Shown: positions 1 through 12,229, counted from the first letter of the stretch. The stretch: DNA of 64,000 nucleotides from Cryptomeria japonica (GCF_030272615.1 NC_081407.1:442922213-442986212); one strand, 5' to 3'. Numbers and translations: made by a program. Notes: a model not told the origin generated them from the sequence alone.

Positions 1-989
1 GTTGCATTTAATGCAATATGCTCAATGGTTAGGATTGAACTGTTTGAATTCCTCAACCTAACAGGTTTAGAGTTTAGGGTTTATGCTATCGACCTATCTG
101 TTTCCTATAAGGTCGATGTTGTGTTTCTTTCTGAGGTTGTTGGCAAAATTTGTGTGTGTGTATCCAAGAGAAGAGATACATGATTCTTGCCAGACCAAAG
201 GAGAGAAGTGATACTTGCAGAGTGTAAGTGCAGAAGGCGAAGAGGAGCTAAAGCGGATCTGCATTGGCATTGAGTGCTATCACCAGATCATTGTAGTACC
301 TGTTGATCTCTAACCACCTCAATAGTTGGGAAATCCCTTAATAGAGCAGCTTTAACCAGCTTGTTGTAAATCCTTTAACAGGGTGACTCAAAACCATTGA
401 GTTCTTGAAATCCTCTAACAAGGTAACCTTTAACAAGGTTTAACACTTAACCGGGTATTCTAGCCATCCCTTAACCAGGTGATCCCTAACATGATCGATT
501 CCTAACAAAACCTATTGTATTAGTCTTTAACCGGACAAGGCTCCTAACAGAGCGAACTTCTAAAGAGTTCAAAAACATCTTGTGGGTATTCATCCCCACC
601 GTGGTTTTTCTCAGTTGGGTTTCCACATGAAAAATCTATGTGTCATGCATGGTGATATTCTTGTGATGGTTTGAGAAATTTGTGTCTAAAGGTAAATCAT
701 GTTGATCTAGCTATTTATATATCTTTTTAGACTACCTGTTCATGCACTAGGGTGAAATGGAAATGAAGTATTAGATTGTATGAGAAGATAAGTGTCAACC
801 AGTTTATGTTTGTCTCAGTTATTCTGGGTTTTGCTGGTTGTACTCTGTTTAAGACCGGTGTTACTGATTGTCTGTCAAAACACAGTGTCTACTGACAAAC
901 CAATTTTAGGATTGTGTTTTTGTCTATACTGATTCACCCCCCCCATCTTAGTACTGGTTTGGTACTATCCGTTCATCATTGAGTTATCA
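1..989 (+). repeat. Partial 5' LTR of Copia element 1
   Basis: The segment ends in TTATCA followed directly by a methionine-tRNA-type primer-binding site. It is the reverse complement of the matching end of the LTRs at 39186-40701 and 45113-46625, for example the conserved stretch with GGTACTATCC and TTCATCATTGAG. Those complete LTRs are about 1.5 kb, so roughly 500 bp lies left of the window. Between about 350 and 560 there is a dense array of TAAC(A/C)(A/G)GG-like motifs. No gene is present here. Confidence 0.85.
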
Positions 990-991
990 AT

Positions 992-1003
992 TGGTATCAG
1001 AGC
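992..1003 (+). promoter_or_regulatory. Primer-binding site of Copia element 1
   Basis: TGGTATCAGAGC lies 2 nt after the LTR end. It is the classic plant Copia site for priming minus-strand DNA synthesis from the 3' end of initiator methionine tRNA. Confidence 0.9.
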
Positions 1004-1060
1004 ATCCTCCAGGTCCTCTGTGTTATAAGCTTAACCACTTGAGGTAAAGATCCTAGTCTA

Positions 1061-3216
1061 ATGATGAAGAGGGAAGGTCCAAAGTTCAATAGAGAAAATT
1101 TCAGTATATGGAAAGACAGAATGAAGATATACATCAGAAGCATGGGTGCTCAACACTGGAGTTATGTTGAGAATGCCTATGTTGCTCCTATTGGTACTCT
1201 CACCGATGACCAAAAGAGAGAGATGCAAGAGAATGGGCAAGTCATGGAAGCCCTAATTAGTAGTTTATCTGACATTGAGTTTATTGATGTCCAAGATAAG
1301 GTAAATCCCAAAGAGATATGGGATACTCTTGAAAATATCTATGGCAGTGATGAGCATGTAAAACAAGCTAAGGAAGAAAGCCTTAGAGGGAAGTTTGAAG
1401 ACATGCAGATGGTTGAAGGTGAGACCATTCAACAATATGGAATAAGAATCAAAACCGTTGTTGGAGATATCAAGAGTGCAGGTGGTAAAATGGTAGATTC
1501 CATTGTGGTAAGAAAAGTCCTGAGATCCTTATTACCGGTCTATGCAATAAGGGTTGCTGCTATTCAGGAGCTGAGATCAATAGACAAGACTAAGGTATCC
1601 CTAGACTCCATCATTGCAAAGTTGACAGCTTATGAGCTAAATAGTTTTGATAGCAGTGTCAAAAGACTGAATCAACTTTTAAAGCTTCTGCTGCACCATC
1701 CAGAAAAGGAAAAGAACCTAGAACTAGTGGTGAACCAAGACAGAGCAGAGAAATGGATGATGAGGAGATTCTGATGGCATTTGAAGCTCTTCTTACCAGG
1801 AAAATTCCTAAAGGAACCAACAAATATAGAGGTAAGCTCCCTTTGAAATGCTTTTCTTGTAAGCGGATAGGACATATTGCTGTAAACTGTCCTAATGGAA
1901 ACAACAAGGATAAACCGGAAAGGCTCAAGAAATTCAAAGGAGGAAATTGGAGAAACTATTTTGTGGCAATTGATGAACGTGTCACAGATGAGGAATCAGA
2001 TGATGAAGAAAATGAAGATATTGTGTTTGTTGTTGTCAAGGAAGATGTGTCAGACAAGAAGGCTCTTGTCTCCCAGTTTGATAATTCCAATGAGTGGATT
2101 ATTGACAATGGATGTTCTCACCATATGACTGGTGACCAGAGCAAGTTTCTATCCTTGGAAGAGTATGATGGTGGTGTGGTTCACTTTGGTAATGATGCAC
2201 CTTGTATGGTGAAAGGCAGAGGGTCCATCTCTCTGAATGGAAAGAGTAGTGCTGACAATGTGTATTGGGTTGATGGTCTCAGACACAACCTTCTGAGTGT
2301 TGCCCAGCTGAATGACAGTGGTCTCACTCTAGAATTCAAGAATGGAGTATGTAGAATAAAAGGAAAGAATGGTGAATTGGTGGTCACCGGCATGCAGACC
2401 AAAGGTAACCTATTTCAGTTGAATACAAATGTAAGTACATGTCTTATGGCTAAATTTGATGATAGTTGGATATGGCATAGGAGACTTTGCCATGTAAACT
2501 TTGATAACATTGTGAAGGTCAGTAAGATCAAGGCAGTTAGAGGGTTGTTGGTGCTAAGCAAACCGGATAATACCTTGTGCAGAGAGTGTGAATTGGGGAA
2601 AATGTCTTCCTCAACCTTTAAAGGTAAACCTTTCACTACTGACAATTTGCTTGATCATGTGCATACTGATTTGTGTGGTCCTATGAAAACTAGGAGTGTG
2701 TAGGGTGATAGGTACTTCATGATTCTCACTAATGACTGCTCAAGAATGATGTGGGTCACATTCTTGAAAGATAAGTCTAAAGCTTTTGTAAAGTTCAAAG
2801 CTTTCAGAGCATTAGTGGAGAAGGAAAGTGGTAAAAGAATTATATGCCTGAGAACTGATCAAGGAGGGGAATTCACTTCCGGTGAATTCAACAAGTACTA
2901 TGAAGAACATGGCATCAAGAGACAACTGTCTGCCCCCCGGACTCCACAGCAGAATGGCCTAGCAGAGAGGAATAATTGGACTATGGTTGAAGTAGCTAGA
3001 ACTATGTTGATTCAAGGAAAGGTAGCCCACACCTTTTGGAGAGAAGTGGTGAGCATTGTAGTCTACACAATGAACCGGGTACTCATCAAGAAAGGTAAGG
3101 TTAAAACTCCTTATGAGTATTGGACCGGTAGGACCCCTATTGTTAGCTACTTTAGAGTGTTTGGTAGCAAATGTTACATCAAGAGGAGCGAACACTAGAG
3201 CAAATTTGATGCGAAA
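1061..3216 (+). pseudogene. Copia gag-pol, truncated and broken (element 1)
   Basis: This frame encodes Gag, which coats retrotransposon RNA, followed by protease and integrase. In order one sees the Copia gag N-terminus (NFSIWKDRMK), a CCHC zinc knuckle (CFSCKRIGHIAVNC), an aspartic protease region (WIIDNGCSHHMTG, with the usual DSG reading DNG), the pre-integrase HHCC region (WHRRLCHVNF), and the integrase core (HTDLCGP, RTDQGGEF, NGLAERNN). Compared with the sister copy at 40950-45041 it carries a 1-bp deletion at 1659/1660, a CAG-to-TAG stop at 2701 and another CAG-to-TAG stop at 3196. Homology stops at 3216 where a Gypsy-type LTR begins, so RT and RNase H are missing. The ATG at 1061 follows the leader just after the primer-binding site. 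Confidence 0.93.
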
Positions 3217-4849
3217 TGTTACACAGTTACATTGAAAGAAGGTTGAACCCAATAGCTCTAGGCTCAATCCCAAAGGGGAAAGGTCTAAGATTCTAATTAG
3301 ATTCAGTTAGTTATTATTGATTATCCTCTTTCTTAATTGAATGTGGAATGTAATTGTAAAATTAGGGTAAAAGTCTAAATAATTGAAGTAAAATATAGCA
3401 AACAAACTATTATAGATATCCCATGTAACCACAAATTGAGATCTAGGGAAAGAAGATGACTAGAATATTTTCCCAGAAGTTTGACCTAATTTTTTGGGAC
3501 CAGGTAGCACAGCTTCACCCTAGTCCTCTGAATTTTCCATCGTCGAAAGTTGAACCTGTTCATCATTGTCGACACTGTCAGAATTCCTGAGTACAACTCC
3601 TGCACATAGAAAGAGAGGGAAAGATATTGGGAATAAGGGGTTGCCTTAGGTCAAACCTCAGTTATGGAATTAACCATTGTAAAGTAGAAAATTGGGGGCT
3701 TAGCCAATTCTCCACTTGGAAGTGGGAATTTCACTAAGCTCAATTTTCACTTGGGAAAACTTTACATTCAAAAGAGGGGTTGAATCTACTAGATCCAATC
3801 CTAAAGGATACAAAGACTGAATACTAAGTAGATTGGTTCAAATTGGGATGTGTTGACCTTGTTTTGTAAGTTGACTAGTTGAATTAAGGAAAAGTGCTGA
3901 AAATGAAGACAAAGTATGTGAAAAAAATGAGCTACAGATTCGAGATTTAGTTGTGCACCTAGATCTGAGTTGTTTGAGATGATTTAGAGTTGTTCTACGA
4001 AATTGAAAAAAAATTGTAGGGACCGTGTGTCTTTACACGGGAACCCTCCAATCGGTCCTCTAAAATTTTCGTACATTAAAAAGGGTTTTTCCATCTCTAC
4101 GAATAAAGATTAATTCTAGAAGTACAACTGCACACCTGTTTCCTGCACACATAAAGAAAGGGAAATTTGTTGGGAATAGGGTTTGTCCTTTAGGTCAAAC
4201 CCCAGTTTTGGAATTAAGCAAGTGGTTGAAATAATGTAAATGAAATGATTGAAAGTAGAAATCCTCCTCTTCGAGGGGATGTTGAATTGCTTGAAAATGA
4301 AATGCTTATACCTCCTTGTGAAGTTTTTCTTACCTCCACATGGAATTATGATTTCATAAAGTAGAATGATGATCTCCTCTTTAATGCTTGAAATCTCGAC
4401 TCTATTGCTGCTCCAAAACTTGAAGGAAGACTAAAAATTATCAATTGCTCTTGAATGCTTGATCTCTTGAATTCTTGATGTAAATTCATGATCTTGTGTT
4501 ATATTAAATGAGAGGAGAAATACCTCTTATATACTTGCCAGTGGAATTAATTGACTAATTTTCCAACTTGAGCCGACATAGTGGGGATTTTCCTGCTTCA
4601 AATTTGAGCTAGGTCCAAGGGAGGGGATCAAGATAGGCCCCAATTAAGGGGTCCCAGGGTGCCACGCCCTAGTCCTACCCTATTTTGGGGTAGGATAAAG
4701 GTGGCCCCTGAGTGCATTATTGAATTTCAAGGTATTTTTGATGTGCATGAGCATATTTAGGTCTCTGATCAGGCCGAGGGGTGCAAACACTAAGGCAAAG
4801 ACCCAAATGTAGTCGAAAAATGTGAGGGGTGCAATTTTAGGACATTACA
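3217..4849 (-). repeat. 3' LTR of Gypsy-type copy 1
   Basis: A 1.63-kb segment opening TGTTACACAG and closing GGACATTACA on the plus strand. It aligns throughout with 47554-49169. No coding potential is seen. The left edge is inferred from the TG...CA rule and from the break in Copia homology. Confidence 0.75.
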
Positions 4850-4866
4850 TTTAGCCCCCACTTTAG
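4850..4866 (-). promoter_or_regulatory. Polypurine tract, Gypsy-type copy 1
   Basis: On the minus strand this reads CTAAAGTGGGGGCTAAA immediately before the LTR end, the position at which plus-strand DNA synthesis is primed. The sister copy has the same tract at 49170-49186. Confidence 0.65.
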
Positions 4867-5609
4867 AAGGACTATGATCTTACGCAAATACTATCGATAG
4901 AATACAAGGAGTTTAGATTGAAATAATTTCACCACATCAAGGAGGCAAGATTCACCAAGCCCCCAGTGGACTTTAGGATCTTACAAATTCAATGACAAGG
5001 TAAAAGGGAAGATCATGAGAGAGAAAGAGAGAACCATGATTGTAACTAGTAAGGTTCTCTTACTATGAGTCATGAAAAGAGTACCAAAAATTACAAAGCC
5101 AAGACAAAGTTTGCTAAGTATCAAAAGAGAGAATCATGAGTGGAGTGTATGCCCCCACATTTAAGCGATTGCATACGCCTTGTCGAGAGATATTTATTTA
5201 AGGTAGGATACACCCAAAGAAGACAAGAACATTATCTTAATAATTTAGCCCTCAAGAGAGGATAAATCAAAGGATAATGAACACAAAGCACAAAAGATGA
5301 GGTGGTTTCACCTAACTTTGGAGTCAGTATACTTTTTATGATAACTCATGTATATCATGTATATGTATATGAATAAAGTCATCTGCATCCCCCAAAGAAA
5401 GAAAACCACCATGGAAGAAGGGAACACATGTGTCTTTTGAGTCAACATTGGAGAGACCAAAAGAGATCTCAACGCTTTGCATCATCCTCAAGTAGAAAAC
5501 AATAGGGACAACAAATTGAAGAATAAGGAGAACAAATAGAAGAATGTCACAAATAAGAAAGAGAGGAGAGAGAGAATCTAAGGTGCTAATGAAGCTAATC
5601 AAGCACGTC
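4867..5609. other. Non-coding internal region of Gypsy-type copy 1
   Basis: This stretch aligns with 49187-49920 of copy 2. It is A-rich, with short GAGAGAAAGAGAG runs, and I see no supported gene in it. Confidence 0.6.
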
Positions 5610-6828
5610 TTCCTCCCTCTAATCTCTATGATCATTATTTCGAGAAGGTGGACAACACACAAGAGGAGCCACATCGAGCACAGTAGATGAAGCTATTGTA
5701 AGTTCTAAACAAGGACCATGCTCTAATGCTGAGTCACTTTGTTTGTTACTAGGATCTAGGATTAATGCTTTTGAAAATTTTGTAGATAAGTCATTGTCAA
5801 CATCAACATATTCATATTCTTCATTATAAATATTAGGATCAACATTTTCTTCATTAAAAATATTCTCACCCATTTCTTCATTAAGAGTGTAATAATAGGA
5901 GCTCTAATAGGAATAGAACTTAAACCATCATTTGTTTTAAGCATTTTGTGTCTTGGAGAATTAGGTTGAACATCTTGTTTAAAAGATAATGGAATCATGT
6001 CAGTTGTTGGTGTTTTAAGAGAATAAATGGTTTGGGAAGAAACTTAGCGAGCTCTAGCATGACATCTCCGTCGACGTTCTCTCACACAATGTTTTCGTCA
6101 AGTTTTGGCTAAAGGTTGAGAAGGGTTAGGCTCATTAGGTATATGCTTCGTCTCTTCTTTTAGGAAAGGATGAATGGGTTGAGGTCTTTTAGGTTGGAAA
6201 ATAGAAGAGGTCAGTTGCTTCTCTCTATAAGATGAAGGAGGAGGAACCACACCATATAAAGGAGAAATGGGAGGTGTAGGAAGGAGACCAAGTCCATCAT
6301 AAGGAGGAGGGATAGGTCTAGCCTTAGGAGGAATAGATGGGCATTTAGGAGGAAGAGTTTTTATACCTTTGGGAGGAAGAGTAGACTCATCCATAGGAGA
6401 AGGAAGAATATCTCTTTTCTTAGGAGAAAGGATACTCTTCTCTTTAGGAGAAGGAATAGTTGCCTATTTAGGAAGAAAATTATGTCTTTCCTTAGGAGGA
6501 GGAATAATCTTATCTTCAAGAAGGGGTATATGATCATCAAGAGGAATTCTAAGTGTTGTATTATAGGTTTACTCAATGAAAAAATCATTTCATTTTTCCA
6601 GTTTTGATATGATCTAAAGAGAGCATCACTTCTAGGTTGAAGAGGCTTGAATTGTTCATACCAAAAATAATTAAGACAAACATCTCCACACCTTAGTGTA
6701 GGTTGAAATATTCTATGATTAACAATTATGATTCTATCATTATGAGGAAATTTCAAACACTTATGAATAGTAGAAGCAATTACTTTCATGGAAGAGAGCC
6801 AAGGATGTCCCAACTTCACATGAAATTG
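5610..6828 (-). pseudogene. Gypsy-type polyprotein fragment with PPK repeats (copy 1)
   Basis: Read on the minus strand, it begins with the C-terminal part of a retropepsin-like domain (LGHPWLSSMKVIA and LKFPHNDRIIIVNH, the plant Gypsy LGRPW block). A proline-rich stretch follows, built of repeated IPPPK/SPK/PPK units (about 6240-6540). It closes with an acidic tail (ENVDPNIYNEEYEYVDV, then VLDVAPLVC). All three parts recur in copy 2, which argues they are genuine coding sequence and not chance ORFs. A frameshift near 6560 separates the protease tail from the proline-rich part, and further stops follow. No RT, RNase H or integrase lies between this and the LTR. The 5' part is cut off at 6830. 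Confidence 0.7.
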
Positions 6829-6830
6829 CT

Positions 6831-6870
6831 CACAAAGATGGTGGTTAAAAAGGGGGGAATAAGTGGACAC
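6831..6870 (+). repeat. Left terminal inverted repeat
   Basis: It starts CACAAAGATGGTGGTTAAAA and continues through AAGTGGACAC at 6861-6870. A weaker second block of similarity (AAAATTTTAAAGTCATC near 6908) also has an inverted counterpart near the right end. Confidence 0.75.
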
Positions 6871-7917
6871 TTTTTTTCAGAAATCAGGTGAACCTGAACT
6901 TGGAGGCAAAATTTTAAAGTCATCCACTCAAGATATGAAGATAATCAAAGAAAAAATATTGTAGTATTCTGAATCTAGTTTTCAAACTACTAAACTTTTT
7001 CAAAATTGGATAAGATTTCGCGCACGAAAAATAGACCCTAATTTGTTTTGAAAAATATAGCATAGTGTCTGATGTGCACATAAAAAAAGTCATAGTTAGA
7101 TTTAGTATTTTGACAAATCCTTTAGCAGAAAGATAGTTAAGAGTGAGCACTAGAAGTTGCTTATTTTTTTGTAATTTTTTGTTAAGTATTTTTTGTTTTA
7201 TGATTTTTCCAATCAAGCACATCCAGAAAAATTAGGTACCTATTTGTGCACAAAGCATAACTTGCACTAAAAAAATCAAAAATACTTTTTTGTTTTAAAT
7301 TGTAAAGAATCAAGTGCACTACAATAATATATAAAGTTTTTAAAATTTGGATAAGTATATCAAAAGTTATTAAAAAAATGGTACATTTATGTATGTGCGA
7401 ACTAGGGAGACACTGGTTAAAGAAATTCAATAATAAGGTTATTATTCAAATTTTAAAAAATTATATGGTTAGAAAGCTCAAAAGATGAGTGAAAATATGG
7501 TGGAAATTTTAGAAATACCCACTTGATGAAGTGTAAACCTTATGATGACAAAGTCGAGATAGCAAGTTGATAAAATAAAAAAAGAGGGAAATGGAGGGAA
7601 ATCAAACTTCCAACCCCTAGATTTGTCATCCATGCCTATTTCCAATCCTAAAAAGTCAAAAGCACATAACCTATGGTATAAGGAGCGTGTACGCATTGTC
7701 TTTACTATAAACAACGCGTATGTGCTACTTTTGTTTAAAATTTGGGAGTGTGTATAATATGATATTTTATATATAATATGTGTATATGCATATAATATAT
7801 AATATAATATATATGTATATAATAATATATAATATATTAAGTATATATATAAACACATATGTGTGTATGTATGTCTATTGTCTCCCTCTCTCCCCCTCTC
7901 AAGCACGTACATGATGC

Positions 7918-7920
<3 letters not shown>

Positions 7921-7966
<46 letters not shown>

Positions 7967-8220
7967 TCTCTGTCTCTATCTCTGTCTCTCTATCTCTGTC
8001 TCTGTCTGTCTATCTGTCTGTCTGTCTGTCTGTCTCTCCCCTTCTCCCTTCCATACCTCTCTCTCTCTCCACCTCTCTCCCCTTATCCCTTCCTCTATAC
8101 CCCATCCCTCTCTCTCTTCTTCTCTCCCTCCCCTCTTTCTCTCTCCCCCTCTCCCTCTCCCTCTCTCTCTCTCCCTCTCTCCCCTCCCTCTCTCTCTCCC
8201 TCTCCCTCCCTCCCTTTTCC
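7921..8220 (+). repeat. (TG)n followed by polypyrimidine microsatellite
   Basis: About 42 bp of pure TG is followed by about 260 bp of TCTC, TCTG and CCCTCTC runs with almost no purines on this strand. Long apparent ORFs here are low-complexity artefacts. Confidence 0.95.
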
Positions 8221-8413
8221 TTCACATTTTCTTTACTAAAAATAGCACATATGGGGTACTAAGCCTATTAGTCTGATGCCTTGCCATACCATTTTTAAGG
8301 GCTGGGAGTGCTTACATGGTAATTATGAGTTCTAAGTGCATACAGGGTGAAAAAAAAAATTGTTGGGATTACCAACATTTTAGGGACTAACAATGCGTAT
8401 GCAGTTATTAATA

Positions 8414-8429
8414 TACTGCGTACGCAGTA
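8414..8429. repeat. 16-bp perfect palindrome TACTGCGTACGCAGTA
   Basis: A perfect inverted repeat centred on GTAC, 5' of the transposase-like gene. Its half-site (TACTGCGTA) recurs at about 47218 near the other end of the element, so it may be a binding site for the element's own protein. Confidence 0.6.
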
Positions 8430-8748
8430 CTTATGCATAGTTTTATTTGCCCAAGAGCCTCAATGGTCTCAAAAGAATTTTTTGAGGTTGTTGAAGGCCC
8501 CACTGCAACCGTGTCTGCACTTCTATCACTATTTTATACATAGAAGTAAGTGACTTTTTTATTTTTGCATGATTTCAAATGATTGAATTGTTGTTCTTAT
8601 TAGTTTTGTCAATATTATTGTGATTGTTTAATAGTTTTGATGCAAAAAAATAATGATAAGATGCATATTTATGGTTATTTGTTTGTTTATTAACTTTTGT
8701 TTACATATATATGTAATATGATTCTATTTAGGACAACCGATATCAACC

Positions 8749-11575
8749 ATGGGAAAGAACAAGCGAGGAACGATGGAACAACGAGAGGCTGAAAAGGAAA
8801 GACAAAGGCAGCATATGAAGAAATTACATGACATAAAAATAGTGGGACAAGAAGGTATGCCATCCTCAACATCTCAATTCAATTTACCAAACAAACTTAA
8901 TTCACCTAATGCAATTGAAGAAGAGACATTTGATTTACCATATGAACCTAATGCAATTGAAGAAGAGACCATATTGAATAGTCAATTAAATGATGAACAT
9001 ACACCTACTCTATTTGATGAATTGAATGTACACAATGCACCGATGTTAACACCTCCTAGAATCATTCGTAGGAAACCAAAGTATCTAATTGAATTTGATG
9101 AGAATATATTGAAGCCAATGACCGATAAAATGAATGAACGAAGTTGTAGGAGAATGGTTAAAAATAATATGGCAATGCTATTTTGAAAACTTAAATCAAA
9201 CTGCAAGATGTCAATTAATTATTCAAATGATTATAAATTTGAATTTTAGAGAGACAATGAAAATTATAGGCCTAAGATCATCTAAAAGTAACAACGAAAG
9301 AACTATTGTGAGAAATCTATCTGATGCATATCAAGTTATTGGTTCAAAATCACATACTAAAGATTCTAATGCTACTCAACATGTCATTACATCAACCACA
9401 ATGAGCAATAAAATAAAAAAAATCATTTGATGAGTAAAACAAGTAAGTCATTAAACGTTAGTAGAACAACATTAAGTAAAGCATTACAGAGGTGAGAAAA
9501 AATAGAGGAACCTAACAATAATTCTCTTTGGGCATTCTTCGGTAGACTACCATGCAAAGACAAGGTTGTTGTTAATGCACTAAGAACATTAATTGAAAAT
9601 TTTTGGCATGACAACACAAGAGTTTCTCCCAACCAAAGAGATGTTGTTAGAAGGCGAATCAGGTCTACAAATCATGAGCCACATGCCAAACACTATTTGG
9701 ATATGACAAACAAAATTTTATGAAAGATTCCTTTAAAAGTTTCCACAAATAAGAATTTCTCAAAAAAAATTTGAAATGGCAAAACCTTTTTATATTAAGA
9801 TTAATCATGTATGCACCATGTGTTGTTGTAGGATGCATATTGAATTTTCCATGCACTATGATATTTTTTGTCATATTTGTTCTACTTTGCACACTAACGA
9901 TGTTTTGCGGGAATGCAATATACAAGCACCTCCTAAGTCGGTAATAGAATTTATTTCAAGTGTGCTATGTAATAGACATGATGGTTGCATTTATTATAAG
10001 ATGTCTTGTTTGGAAGGTTCTTGTGCTATATGTGGTGGTTTGCAACATTTACCAAGATGTGTACATTTGGAGAGCACACATGAAATTGGTAGGAAACTAG
10101 TTTCTTTTGGAAAATACAAGAAAGTCACATATGGAGTTAAAGATGGAAAATATTTGAAGAAATGTGAGCTAGTGAAAAATGATATTTGTGTATCTGAATT
10201 TATGAAAATATTTCAAGAGAAACTAGTTTATGAGTACATAATGCATAAAAATAGAGCTCGATGGTTAGATGAGCAATTCAAGTTATGTAAGGACACATTT
10301 CCTCTTGGCACCATTGTCTCTATCATTGATTTTACTAAAAATTATACACTACAGCCTCAAAATGAAGTGCAATCTATGTATTATCATTCTACACAAGTTT
10401 CTATTTTTGTACACATAACATTCATGTATGCAAATGATAGCATAGAGGAGTATAGAAAGGTTGTAAGAGAGTATCACTTCTACATAAGTGATGATCGTAC
10501 TCATTCATTGGAGTCTGTACAAGGATGCTTTAAATTTTTCTATGATAATTTAAAGGAAAGAAACATACAATACAACCAACACTTAATATGGTCAGATAAT
10601 TGCACCACATAATTAAAAAATGCAAGGATGTTTTATTGGTTGACAAGGATGCATATGACAAGTAGTGTACAACATTTTTGGAATTTCACTAAGGTTGGAC
10701 ATGGTGAGGGAGAGAACAATGGTGCAGGAGCATGTGTCTATCTAGAGAACAATTGAAGTACGAAGGTGGTGCTGAGTTGATAGATGTAGAAACAATTGTG
10801 CGATGGTATAACTCTATGATGGGTCCAGGTAGTCTTGGTACATCAATGGTTCATAGATATTTTTGATTGATCATTGAATCTAACATTGAAAACTATCTAG
10901 ATTGTTGTATAGTTGCAGGATCGAGTGACATGCACTCATTTATGAGTTCAAATGCAACTTCACTACTAATTTATACGAGACAAATGGTATGTTTTGTTCT
11001 TCATGCATGTATTTTTTGTGGGAAGAATGTGAATCAAAAAAGGGTGTTGACAAATGGTCTTGTAGACCCTTGGTTCCCATTGATACATATCAAATTCCCA
11101 AAGCACTACAATTGAGCCAGATGGAGACATCAATGGATTTTGACCATGTATCTGACCTAGTGGATTTGGGTGATTTTTTGAGTTAATTTTTTTGCAAGTA
11201 TTCTTTTTGGTTCATTTTGTTGTACATCACACTTTATTTTTGGTATTAATTATCACTTTATAAAATGTAGGTCATGTGTATGTAGTTGTTGCAGAAGAGA
11301 ACAATGAAGAAGGAACAAATTACTAGTTGTGTCATTGTGTTGAGCCTAAAAGAAAATTGGCAACCACAATCATTGACGGAGAGGGTATTGAGTACCCAAT
11401 AGGGTCTGTTGTCATGACAAGATCATGGCTTAGGAGATACCCTATCAAGAATTCTGATGTTTGGTTGTTCGAGGACTTTGAAACACATAGACATATTCTT
11501 CATTTCTCTAACCTTGTTGCAACAAATATTCATTCAATGAAGTATCATGGTAGACCTCATAACAATATTTTATAG
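8749..11575 (+). pseudogene. Transposase-like gene, broken
   Basis: The start ATG lies in a good context (ATCAACCATGG) just after a likely 5'-leader intron, 8546-8731 (GTAAGT...TTTAG). The N-terminus is basic (MGKNKRG). Next come conserved-looking blocks: RVSPNQRDVVRRR (about 9620), a FEMAKPFYI block, a cysteine cluster (CTMCCCRMHIE, FCHIC), then IIDF (10322-10333), WSDNC (10589-10603) and GHGEGENNGAG (10697-10729). The spacing suggests an RNase H-fold D-D-(D/E) transposase. From memory, related proteins occur in animal and plant transposons with a G-x-D-G-A-G motif, so the N here may be a decayed D. A phase-1 intron at 11170-11270 restores the frame. Lesions include frameshifts near 9175, 9428, 9722 and 10738, and stops at 10610 (TAA), about 10865 (TGA) and about 11327 (TAG). 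The superfamily is unassigned. Confidence 0.65.
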
Positions 11576-11734
11576 AAAGTTCATGAATCTAACCATGAGG
11601 CAATACTTGACACAATACAGGTTAGAGCCAATCCTGAAGGCTCACTTGATTGATTCTATGGTTCAGAGTAGAAATATTTTGAGAATTTTGTATATATCAT
11701 CGACGAATTGTTCTATATTCATTTTTTGTATATA

Positions 11735-11985
11735 TAAATGCCCATGAGCTGATTTGTACATGTTTAGGGGCATAGTTTTGTATATTTACATGGCAATGAG
11801 ATGATTCGTACATATTTAGATGCCAAATTTTGTACATTAAAATGACGATGAGTTGAATTGCACATATTGTAATGCCAAATTTTGTATAAAAGCCCATGAG
11901 ATGATTTGTAAGACATTTTTTTGTATATTCAAATAGCCAAGAGTTGATTTGACCATATTTAGAGGCAAATTTTTGAATAATATGT
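11735..11985 (+). repeat. Degenerate ~50-bp tandem repeat, 5 units
   Basis: The units resemble CCATGAGATGATTTGTACAT followed by a TTTAG-GCCAAATTTTGTAT-type tail. They are diverged from one another and lie just downstream of the transposase-like gene. Confidence 0.7.
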
Positions 11986-12229
11986 GACAATGTTTTGTGA
12001 CTATTTTTTGTGTCTATGTTCTGTGACTATGTTTTGAGTTTATGTGATGTAATAAGGTCAATCATGACCATTATTGATAAGGTCAATCATGAGCATTCTT
12101 GATTCTTGTATAATCATGGATAATTATTTGAGTCATTATCGGGTCATAGTAGTCATAGATTGAGTCTAGATACAATTTTAGCAAAAAATATCATTATTGT
12201 AAAAACAATTGTCAAAAAAGTTGTCAAGC

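Larger units (their letters stand above)
3217..6830 (-). mobile_element. RT-less Gypsy-type element, copy 1 (3' part)
   Basis: On the minus strand this reads internal region, polypurine tract, then 3' LTR. The same sequence recurs at 47554-52340 (there split by a solo LTR), which defines the family. The LTR starts inside the integrase-coding DNA of Copia element 1, so this element probably inserted into it; the left flank is CGAAA and the matching duplication is not visible. The right side stops abruptly at 6830 where the DNA-transposon terminal repeat starts, so gag and the 5' LTR of this copy are absent. Confidence 0.8.
6871..8545. other. Left subterminal and 5' leader region
   Basis: There is no supported gene. 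It contains AT-rich DNA, a TATATA-rich block (7760-7860), a microsatellite block (7921-8220), and CGTACGC/GCGTATG motifs near 7687, 7717, 8394 and 8417 that recall those at the right end. The end of this stretch is the probable 5' untranslated exon of the transposase-like gene. Confidence 0.55.

Noticed and set aside
1659-1937. Short minus-strand ORFs under the Copia gag
   Set aside because: Antisense shadows of the gag-pol frame, with no own motifs.
2701-2703. Programmed stop readthrough between Copia gag and pol
   Set aside because: The stop lies inside integrase, is CAG in the sister copy, and other stops are scattered across all domains, so mutation explains it better.
7859-8276. Long ORFs on both strands over the TG/TCTC block
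   Set aside because: They are pure dinucleotide and polypyrimidine translation (CVCVCV, SLSLSL, EREREG) with no domain or start context.
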